Shown: piece after piece, positions 1-5,380 of the stretch
Numbering within the stretch: position 1 is the first letter of the stretch
Layout: every line of letters starts with the position of its first letter
Program-made: the position numbers and the translations under genes
Notes under the pieces: model-generated
Told to the model about the DNA's origin: nothing
Databases searched by the model: none
What the model saw: only the letters and a program-made list of their open reading frames with translations
Assembly: GCA_030637205.1 (NCBI GenBank)
Contig: DAOVVL010000070.1
Span: 1-8,163 of the forward strand
Direction of reading: 5' to 3'
Length of the DNA: 8,163 nucleotides
DNA from: Thalassospiraceae bacterium
GTDB taxonomy: Bacteria > Pseudomonadota > Alphaproteobacteria > Rhodospirillales > Magnetovibrionaceae

Positions 1-107
1 AGCGTGGCCGCAATACGTTCCAGGCCGGTCTTGAGCAGTGCTTCAATATCACCCGAGGCCGCAAAATCGCGGCCCATTTCAGCTAGCAGGTCTAGTTGGT
101 CTGTCAA
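1..107 (-). CDS. N-terminus of a GAF-domain-like protein (partial, runs off the left edge)
   Basis: The reverse strand reads from a TTG codon at 107-105 through 35 open codons to the window edge, beginning (M/L)TDQLDLLAEMGRDFAAS and continuing DIEALLKTGLERIAATL. The pattern of an amphipathic helix, then a short acidic turn (GDIEALL) and a second helix is what one sees at the start of many GAF sensor domains in signalling proteins (histidine kinases, diguanylate cyclases, phosphatases, activators). A purine-rich Shine-Dalgarno stretch (GGGGGA) lies about 6 bases before the TTG, and no in-frame ATG or GTG lies close upstream. A later ATG (codon 11) would cut the first helix. The output domain lies outside the window, so the function cannot be named. 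It is divergent from the oxidase genes and may or may not regulate them. The GAF call rests on a short segment and is moderate at best. Confidence 0.55.
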   Translation of the reverse strand, partial: MTDQLDLLAEMGRDFAASGDIEALLKTGLERIAAT

Positions 108-245
108 AGCTGTTCCCCCGGCCTTTACACTGACATTAGCCCAAAATCTGGCGCTTTTTGCTGAGCCCCGAATCGAGCTGTTTTTTTAGTTAAATTCAAA
201 AAATGAAATATAAGCCAATAATTTTTTTTACTTTTGTATGTAAGC

Positions 246-272
246 CCAACTATTCAACATCACTTTAGTTGG
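246..272. repeat. Perfect 7-bp inverted repeat (CCAACTA / TAGTTGG)
   Basis: CCAACTA at 246-252 is the exact reverse complement of TAGTTGG at 266-272, with 13 bases between. The symmetry does not extend outward (C245 faces A273) or inward. It lies between two divergent genes, so a dimeric regulator site is possible. It has no U-tract and is not a terminator. A 7-bp match in AT-rich DNA can also arise by chance. Confidence 0.35.
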
Positions 273-418
273 AGTATTATTTCATAACACCTTTCATATT
301 AAAGTGTAGTAGGAAGCAACAGAGGCAATTATTATTATTCTAATATGCATCAACGTGAATCTCTACTGTTTAACCCCGAAAAAGGGCCTGTTATACCCAC
401 TATTCGCTGACAACAAGA

Positions 419-447
419 TTGACACTTTCCCCCCGACATAATATTGA
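419..447 (+). promoter_or_regulatory. Candidate sigma70-type promoter for the ctaE block
   Basis: TTGACA at 419-424 matches the consensus -35 perfectly. At a 17-base spacing the -10 would be TATTGA (442-447), a poor match; the better TAATAT (439-444) is only 14 bases away. It is in the right orientation, about 120 bases upstream of the ctaE start. An alternative pair is TTGAAG (444-449) with TAATAT (465-470), spacing 15. The assignment is tentative. Confidence 0.25.
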
Positions 448-564
448 AGTTGCAGCATTTCCCTTAATATCCAAGGGTTAGTGCTTACTATTTTTCAAGG
501 TAAGAACTAACTGGTTCGAGCCGGGACTTTAACATAACTATTTCGTCCGAAATGGGGAGGGACA

Positions 565-1329
565 ATGAATACAGACGCACATGCCTCTGCGCATGCTCAT
601 CACTGGGAATGGAGCTGGGCTCCGATGGCCGTCGTGGCCGGGGTATTTTTCCTGGTACCCATCGCATTCTCCGGTTTCTTTGTATATGAAAACACTCTGA
701 TGACTGCCGTTGGTGCAGGTGTCGGTGTTATCTTGATACTTGCCGGTGTTGCCAAATGGGTCGATGAAGGCTTAACGCAAGTACCGCTGATTTCCGGCGT
801 TGCAAACATCGGCCTTCCGATCTTTATCCTTTCAGAAATTTTCATCTTCCTGTCGCTGTTTGCCAGCTACTGGTTGATGCGCTTGGGGGTCGATTCATGG
901 CCGCCCGCTGGAACACCAGAAATTAGCAAAACGATCCCGCTGATCATGACGGTGATTCTGGTTAGCTCGTCGCTGACCATGCATCATGCCGAAGCAAAGC
1001 TGGATCACGGTGATCGTTCCGCGTTCAATAAATGGCTGATTATTACCATTGTGCTGGGCACTGTCTTCCTGGGCTTCACGGCTTATGAATACAATCACCT
1101 GATCAGCGTCGGATTCATTCCGTCGACCAACATCTACTCGACGGCGTTCTATTCGATCACCGGGTTCCATGCCAGCCACGTATTTGTTGGTTTGGGGGCG
1201 TTTATTGCGGTGCTGTTGCCTTCGTTGGGCGGTCGCACCAACAAGACGTTTGTCACCTGTGTGTCGGTTTACTGGCACTTTGTTGACGTCGTTTGGTTCT
1301 TCGTCGCATCCCAGGTTTATTTCTGGTAA
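565..1329 (+). CDS. ctaE: Cytochrome c oxidase subunit III (heme-copper oxidase CtaE/CoxC)
   Basis: This is the non-redox core subunit III of an A-type heme-copper oxidase in the inner membrane, which in the family stabilises the core and feeds the D-channel of subunit I. The 254 residues give seven hydrophobic spans (about 20-40, 46-66, 82-106, 123-140, 155-175, 191-215, 231-252). Family hallmarks are the buried glutamate in SEIFIFLSLF (E91), the YEY around E175, the FHASHVFVGL motif (202-210; FHGLHV is more usual) and the C-terminal YWHFVDVVWFF (236-246). The first 15 residues are rich in His (H6, H10, H12, H13). GGGGAGGG ends three bases before the ATG and supports this start. The gene leads its block, ahead of SCO, coxB and coxA; in many alphaproteobacteria ctaE comes last, after ctaB and ctaG. 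Subunit III supports an A-type oxidase rather than a cNOR or cbb3 enzyme. Confidence 0.95.
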   Translation: MNTDAHASAHAHHWEWSWAPMAVVAGVFFLVPIAFSGFFVYENTLMTAVGAGVGVILILAGVAKWVDEGLTQVPLISGVANIGLPIFILSEIFIFLSLFASYWLMRLGVDSWPPAGTPEISKTIPLIMTVILVSSSLTMHHAEAKLDHGDRSAFNKWLIITIVLGTVFLGFTAYEYNHLISVGFIPSTNIYSTAFYSITGFHASHVFVGLGAFIAVLLPSLGGRTNKTFVTCVSVYWHFVDVVWFFVASQVYFW

Positions 1330-1355
1330 GCGCCAAAAGGAACAGACTGATCTCA

Positions 1356-2192
1356 ATGTCCATATTAAAGACCCTTATAGTAGGTACCCTTCTTACCTGG
1401 GCTGTCGCCACACCGGCGATGGCCCAGTATGGGGGACCCGTGCCTATTTCGGATATTGATCCCGATGTATTTCTGATTGATGAAGGCCGGTTCCTGGGCA
1501 AAAAGGCACTTTCCGATTTGCCCTTGGTTGATGCTTCTGGCCAGCCGTTTACGCTGGCGCAAAAGCTCGACAAACCGACCGTTCTGGTTCTTTCCTACTT
1601 CACCTGTGATGGCAGCTGTTCTGTTATCAATCAGGATCTGAAAGCCCAACTTGAAGGCATCAAGGATTTCAGTCCGGGCCGCGATTTCAACGTCGTGACC
1701 CTGTCGTTTGATAAAAACGACACCACTGAGACCCTCAATACTTTCAAGACCGGCCTGAAGATGCCTGAAGTTATGAAGCAAGGTTGGACGTTTGGGACTT
1801 TCAAAAACCCGGACGACATCAAAAAATTTACAGATAACATCGGATTTACATATTTTTGGTCACCTCAGGATCGGGCGTTTTTCCATCCTGGGGCATTTTT
1901 GTTCCTGACGCCCAAAGAAGGGCGTTTGGCGCGTGTTCTTTATGCCTTAAACACAGGCTCTTTAGACGTGAAGCTTGCGGTTCTCGATGCCAAGGGGGGT
2001 AACTTTAAACCTAACGAGATTATCGATTACGCCGTGAGCCTTTGTTACAGCTACAACTACAAGGAAGGTAGGTACACCTACAACATTCCTGCGTTTGTTG
2101 GCGCTGGTTCACTGACCCTTGGGGTCACATCATTTGCTGTATCCGTTCTGGTGTTCCGCCGGCGGAGAAAAATGAGGGAGGTCCATTCATGA
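1356..2192 (+). CDS. senC: SCO1/SenC-family copper chaperone with C-terminal membrane anchor
   Basis: This is a periplasmic thioredoxin-fold protein; SCO proteins deliver copper to, or reduce, the CuA site of oxidase subunit II. From the ATG at 1356 the 278-residue product has a clean signal peptide (K5, hydrophobic core 7-18, AMA before Q24). Motifs in order: C84-DGS-C88 (the CxxxC copper pair), the VVTLSFD strand (113-119) and the distal histidine in FFHPGAF (H177). A final transmembrane helix (about 245-267) ends in a positive RRRRK tail, so the soluble domain is anchored from its C-terminus. This layout matches a known SCO subgroup with a C-terminal helix. The usual CPxxC proline is absent (Asp instead). 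An earlier in-frame ATG at 1293 would overlap ctaE by 37 bases and spoil the signal peptide; AAAAGG at 1335-1340 is rather far from 1356. The stop overlaps the coxB start (ATGA). Confidence 0.9.
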   Translation: MSILKTLIVGTLLTWAVATPAMAQYGGPVPISDIDPDVFLIDEGRFLGKKALSDLPLVDASGQPFTLAQKLDKPTVLVLSYFTCDGSCSVINQDLKAQLEGIKDFSPGRDFNVVTLSFDKNDTTETLNTFKTGLKMPEVMKQGWTFGTFKNPDDIKKFTDNIGFTYFWSPQDRAFFHPGAFLFLTPKEGRLARVLYALNTGSLDVKLAVLDAKGGNFKPNEIIDYAVSLCYSYNYKEGRYTYNIPAFVGAGSLTLGVTSFAVSVLVFRRRRKMREVHS

Positions 2193-2941
2193 GACTATTA
2201 ACAGCAACCATCACCATGGCGACGACCGCTATGTTGTCGACACAGGCTTTTGCGGAAGGCAATCTTGCCAACCCACCTGCCGCATGGGAAGAACTCTGGA
2301 ATACGGTGATGCTCGATATCACCATCATCGGCGTCATATTAGCAGTCGCCGCTGTCTGGATGCTTTTCAAGTTCAAAGCCACCAGTCCCGAACAAGTTGG
2401 CACCGCCAAAAAGCTTACCGCGGTGCAGGCCATTTCCTGGGCACTTATCCCGGCCGCTATCTTTATGGCCGATGACTTCTATCTGGCCGCTAAGGGCTGG
2501 ACGGTATGGAACGATTACCGTCGCGTTCCGGAAAACGCTATGGAAGTCAAAGTGACCGGTTACCAGTGGTACTGGGAATTTGAATACGAAGATGGCACCG
2601 TCACAGACGAACTGGTTATGCCCGTCGGCCAACCGGTTGTTCTGCGGATGACTGCCGAAGACGTGATCCACGACTTCGGCCTGCCGCATTACCGGGTTAA
2701 GGAAGACGTCATGCCCGGTCGCATTACCTACATCTGGATAAATCCAATCGAAGCGAACGAAACGATTGTTCAGTGTGCCGAGTTCTGCGGTGATGCCCAT
2801 TCAGATATGTGGACTTCCGTTCGTGCTGTTCCACAAGCTGAATTCGATGCCTGGCTCAGCGCCAGTGCGGAGGAATCAGACTTCGATATCGACGAATGGA
2901 AAGCATCTTGGACAAAATCTCAAATGACAGCAGCGCGCTAA
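2189..2941 (+). CDS. coxB: Cytochrome c oxidase subunit II (CuA subunit)
   Basis: This subunit accepts electrons from a cytochrome c or similar donor at the binuclear CuA centre. The 250 residues begin with a signal peptide (cleavage likely after AFA, residue 22), then two membrane helices (about 38-62 and 80-100) and a periplasmic cupredoxin domain. The aromatic GYQWYWEFEY lies at 124-133. The CuA ligands are complete: H161 (VIHDF), C196, E198 (backbone), C200, H204 and M207 in QCAEFCGDAHSDM. There is no fused cytochrome c. Odd points: aligned on the helix-II W-x-x-x-P (W84), the K-channel entrance glutamate, normally three residues before the Trp, is A81 (neighbour Q80), and helix II ends with two aspartates (D95, D96). 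The gene overlaps the SCO stop by 4 bases (ATGA), indicating translational coupling, with GGGAGG upstream. Confidence 0.96.
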   Translation: MRLLTATITMATTAMLSTQAFAEGNLANPPAAWEELWNTVMLDITIIGVILAVAAVWMLFKFKATSPEQVGTAKKLTAVQAISWALIPAAIFMADDFYLAAKGWTVWNDYRRVPENAMEVKVTGYQWYWEFEYEDGTVTDELVMPVGQPVVLRMTAEDVIHDFGLPHYRVKEDVMPGRITYIWINPIEANETIVQCAEFCGDAHSDMWTSVRAVPQAEFDAWLSASAEESDFDIDEWKASWTKSQMTAAR

Positions 2942-2975
2942 GGTTTTGTGCCGTGCTTAGAAGGAGAGAAATAAA

Positions 2976-4589
2976 ATGAATACACCTAGTGCAACCGCAG
3001 GACATGCTGCGACGCCCGCTTGGAAAGAGTGGCTCTATACCACCGATCACAAGCGTATCGGCGTGCTGTACCTGATCGGCTCAATGGCGGCGTTTGGCGT
3101 CGCCGGGCTGATGGCCATTATTATCCGTCTTGAACAGATGGATGTTGGCATGCAGTACATCTCTTCGGGAACCCAGTATAACGGCTTCCTGTATTTCCAT
3201 GGCGCTGCCATGATCCTGGCGTTTCTGATCCCGGGTCTTACTGGCTTTGCCGCAAACTATTTCCTGCCGCTGATGATTGCCGCCAGGGACGTGGCAGTCC
3301 CGCGCATCAACGCCTTTAGCGTTTGGCTGTTCTATTTTGCCATCGTGCTGGCGCTGCTGTCGTTCGTGATTCCTGACGCTCCGGACATCATGTGGACGGG
3401 CTATCCGCCGTACTCAATCACCACCGCTGCGAACACTTCGTTTTACGTGTTCACGGTTCACCTGCTCGGCTTCTCTTCGATCCTGGGCGCTGTGAACTTC
3501 TTGGTGACCGTGATCTACATGCGCGCACCCGGCATTGGCTGGAACCAGTTGAACATCTTCACCTGGACCACGATTGCCGCGTTTGTTCTACAGCTCATCT
3601 TCATCCCGGTGCTTGCCGCCGCGGTGACCCTGTTGCTGTTTGATAAATACCTGGGCACGCACTTCTACGATCCGGCTGCTGGCGGTGACGTCCTGCTGTA
3701 TCAGAACCTGTTCTGGTTCTACTCGCATCCGGCTGTGTACGTGATCTTCTTGCCGGCGGTAGGCATCTTGTTTGAGATCCTCACCACCATGTGCAAAAAC
3801 CAGGTCTTCAACTACAAGGCCGCAGTTTATGCCGGCATCTGGGGTATCGTCGGTATCGCCGGTATCGTGTGGATCCATCACCTGTATGTCACGGGCATGC
3901 CCGATTGGCTTCGTTTGGGCCACATGGTCACGACGCTGCTGATCTCGGTTCCGGTTGGCATCTTGACGCTGTCGATGTGGGGAACGCTGTACAAATCAGC
4001 CATCACCTACAACACCGCGATGATGTATGCAGTTGCGTGTCTGTACCTGATCTTGATTGGTGGCCTGACGGGCATTCCACTTGCCCTTCCGTCCTTGACG
4101 ATCCACCTTTCGGAAACAGCTTTCGTAATGGCGCACTTCCACTTCATCATGGCGTTGTTTGCAGCTTTCGCACTGTTTGGCGGCATTTACTACTGGTTCC
4201 CCAAGATGACCGGTCGTTATGCTGACGGCGGTTTGGCAACCACTAGCTTCTGGCTCAACTTCATCGGTGTGAACGTGACCTTTATTCCGCTGTTCATCAT
4301 CGGTGTTGAAGGCATGCCGCGTCGCTATTGGGATTACCAGATGTTCCCGCAGTTTGACGGGATGCACGAGATTGCTACCTACGGTTCGTTCATTGTTGCC
4401 GCGGGCATGTTGTTGCAGTTTGCCAACTTCATTTACGCTGCAGTTGCAGGTAAGAAGGCACCGCTCAACCCATGGAACTCTCAGTCCCTTGAGTGGACCC
4501 ACACCCAGAGCCCTCCGGGACCTGGTAACTTCATTGATGACGTTGTCGTTGATGAAAACTGGTCTCCTTACAACTACAACAAGGACTAA
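2976..4589 (+). CDS. coxA: Cytochrome c oxidase subunit I, divergent A2-like heme-copper oxidase lacking K-channel residues
   Basis: This is the catalytic membrane subunit, which holds the low-spin heme and the high-spin heme/CuB site where O2 (or possibly NO) is reduced. The 537 residues include about 12 spans. Ligands seen: H75 and H389 (low-spin heme), H387 (high-spin heme), H251, H301 and H302 (CuB), with Y255 four after H251 as for the His-Tyr cross-link. D-channel residues D105, N94 and N112 and the GMPRRY arginines (R449, R450) are present. The motif at 249-255 is YSHPAVY, so the D-channel glutamate is Ala and Tyr-Ser precede the His, as in A2-type oxidases. At the K-channel, PTG(V/I)K reads PVGIL (326-330), and the serine on helix VI aligns with F266. 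The Mg-site His-Asp reads S379-E380. GAAGGAGAG gives a good ribosome site. A terminator follows 20 bases downstream. Subunit I is certain; the substrate is not. Confidence 0.96.
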   Translation: MNTPSATAGHAATPAWKEWLYTTDHKRIGVLYLIGSMAAFGVAGLMAIIIRLEQMDVGMQYISSGTQYNGFLYFHGAAMILAFLIPGLTGFAANYFLPLMIAARDVAVPRINAFSVWLFYFAIVLALLSFVIPDAPDIMWTGYPPYSITTAANTSFYVFTVHLLGFSSILGAVNFLVTVIYMRAPGIGWNQLNIFTWTTIAAFVLQLIFIPVLAAAVTLLLFDKYLGTHFYDPAAGGDVLLYQNLFWFYSHPAVYVIFLPAVGILFEILTTMCKNQVFNYKAAVYAGIWGIVGIAGIVWIHHLYVTGMPDWLRLGHMVTTLLISVPVGILTLSMWGTLYKSAITYNTAMMYAVACLYLILIGGLTGIPLALPSLTIHLSETAFVMAHFHFIMALFAAFALFGGIYYWFPKMTGRYADGGLATTSFWLNFIGVNVTFIPLFIIGVEGMPRRYWDYQMFPQFDGMHEIATYGSFIVAAGMLLQFANFIYAAVAGKKAPLNPWNSQSLEWTHTQSPPGPGNFIDDVVVDENWSPYNYNKD

Positions 4590-4609
4590 GTTCTAAGCCT
4601 TAAAAACTG

Positions 4610-4641
4610 AAAGCGGGGGTTGGCAACGACCCCCGCTTTTT
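4610..4641 (+). terminator. Strong rho-independent terminator after coxA
   Basis: An 11-bp perfect GC-rich stem pairs 4610-4620 (AAAGCGGGGGT) with 4629-4639 (ACCCCCGCTTT), with an 8-base loop (4621-4628) and five T residues at 4637-4641. It starts 20 bases after the coxA stop, which separates the catalytic genes from the downstream small-protein/DUF420/ctaB block. Confidence 0.94.
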
Positions 4642-4676
4642 GTTGCTTATTTTCTCCCCAAAACCCGCCGCCAAGC

Positions 4677-4705
4677 TTGCGCCAAAGCGCCCCTGCGGCT
4701 ATACC
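4677..4705 (+). promoter_or_regulatory. Candidate promoter of the second block
   Basis: After the terminator a new start is needed. TTGCGC (4677-4682) and TATACC (4700-4705) are exactly 17 bases apart, about 36 bases before the ATG at 4742. The matches are partial (3/6 and 4/6). The -35 overlaps a small palindrome, GCGC-CAAA-GCGC (4679-4690). Confidence 0.3.
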
Positions 4706-4741
4706 ATCATCAACCAATTACCCCACCCAGAGGAGGGTGCC

Positions 4742-4900
4742 ATGGACCCCGTAACACCAAACGACAACCCGGAAAACCAGCCGGAAAATGCACCCAAACC
4801 GCCCAAGGGACGGATGCTGTTTATTGTCGCCATGCTGGTACTTATCATGATCGGCTTTTACGCCGGCACCTTTTACAAGATCAGCGTATACGGCGCTTAA
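4742..4900 (+). CDS. 52-residue single-span membrane protein, possible small oxidase subunit or assembly peptide
   Basis: I do not recognise this gene by family. The product has a hydrophilic N-terminus of about 24 residues rich in Pro, Asn and Glu, a PPKGR junction, one hydrophobic helix (about 26-44) and a short tail (YKISVYGA). The basic residues just before the helix favour N-in, C-out. AGAGGAGGG lies just upstream of the ATG at 4742 and makes this start very likely; reading back to 4640 would run into the terminator. It opens the second block, 21 bases before the DUF420 gene. Size and topology resemble the small single-helix subunits of bacterial aa3 oxidases (Paracoccus subunit IV is about 50 residues), but I see no sequence match, so its role in the oxidase is inferred from position. 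Confidence 0.8.
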   Translation: MDPVTPNDNPENQPENAPKPPKGRMLFIVAMLVLIMIGFYAGTFYKISVYGA

Positions 4901-4921
4901 AGCTCGTCGCGAAAGGCAACC

Positions 4922-5374
4922 GTGCCCATGTTCGACATCACGATCATTCCGCATATCAATGCCGTGATTAATGTAGCAACGCTCTTTCTGCTGATTGTCG
5001 CACGCGTTGCGATTAAATCGGGAAACGAACTGACGCATCGCAAAGCGATGATCGGCGCGCTGACATTAGCCGTGCTGTTCCTGATTTTTTATATCATCTA
5101 TCACATGAATTCAGGTCTTGCGAAATTTGGCGGCGAAGGCATCGTGCGCACGATCTACTTCACCATCCTGATCGTTCACGTGGTGGGCGCGGCGTCTATT
5201 ATGGTGCTGGTACCGATGGCCGCATGGCGCGGCTTCAAGGCATGGAACGACCCTGACGCACGCCCCAAACACAAAAAGATTGCGCGTTGGGCGTGGCCGG
5301 TCTGGACCTTTGTTGCCGGTTCCGGGTTTGTGGTTTACGTCATGGCGCTGCATATCTGGCCTTATCAGGGATAA
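4922..5374 (+). CDS. DUF420 (YozB/CtaM-like) membrane protein, probable oxidase assembly factor
   Basis: This is a four-helix inner-membrane protein of about 150 residues. DUF420 members sit beside oxidase genes, and CtaM of Staphylococcus aureus, which I believe belongs here, is needed for a working aa3-type oxidase. Family features seen are the start IIPHINAVIN, the motif LTHRKAM after helix 1, FYIIYHM at the end of helix 2, GEGIVRTIYFTILIVHVVGA in helix 3, and KHKKIARWAWPVWTFVAGSGFVVYVM leading into the last helix. The repeated histidines near membrane ends (IPH, THR, YHM, VHV, KHK, LHI) would suit metal or heme handling. Two starts are possible: GTG at 4922, five bases after GAAAGG, or ATG at 4928, two codons later. 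The stop lies 6 bases before the next gene. The family call is good; the precise role is inferred. Confidence 0.85.
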   Translation: MPMFDITIIPHINAVINVATLFLLIVARVAIKSGNELTHRKAMIGALTLAVLFLIFYIIYHMNSGLAKFGGEGIVRTIYFTILIVHVVGAASIMVLVPMAAWRGFKAWNDPDARPKHKKIARWAWPVWTFVAGSGFVVYVMALHIWPYQG

Positions 5375-5380
5375 TCACAC

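Larger units (their letters stand above)
108..564. other. AT-rich divergent intergenic region, no gene seen
   Basis: These 457 bases separate the minus-strand GAF-like gene from ctaE. They are visibly richer in A and T than the flanking genes (especially 181-350) and stop codons are frequent in all frames. The longest ATG-started frame I checked on the + strand is 21 codons (345-410) without a convincing ribosome site. The region must contain the start signals for transcription in both directions. Visible structure: a 7-bp perfect inverted repeat (246-252 with 266-272), a short ATT repeat (328-339), a TTGACA hexamer (419-424) and a weak CCCTT/AAGGG dyad (461-477). I saw no tRNA or FNR-type TTGAT-N4-ATCAA site. 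Confidence 0.7.

Noticed and set aside
4..189. 61-codon + strand open frame at the left edge
   Set aside because: It lies opposite the GAF-like minus-strand gene, has no family-like sequence, and its second half is in AT-rich intergenic DNA.
345..350. ATGCAT palindrome as an NsrR-like half-site
   Set aside because: The second half and the flanking A/T symmetry expected for NsrR are missing; a 6-bp palindrome in AT-rich DNA is common.
345..410. 21-codon ATG frame in the intergenic region, possible leader peptide
   Set aside because: There is no ribosome site at the right distance, no regulatory codon run and no attenuator-like hairpin pair after it.
511..524. CTGGTTCGAGCCGG, which resembles a tRNA T-arm
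   Set aside because: The flanking bases do not form acceptor, D or anticodon stems and no CCA-proximal pairing is present; it is a lone short hairpin.
1293..1355. Upstream in-frame ATG for the SCO gene
   Set aside because: It would overlap ctaE by 37 bases and put a basic, non-signal extension in front of a good signal peptide that begins at 1356.
895..1356. Minus-strand open frame of 153 codons opposite ctaE
   Set aside because: It is an antisense shadow of a clear conserved gene, with no ribosome site or family-like sequence.
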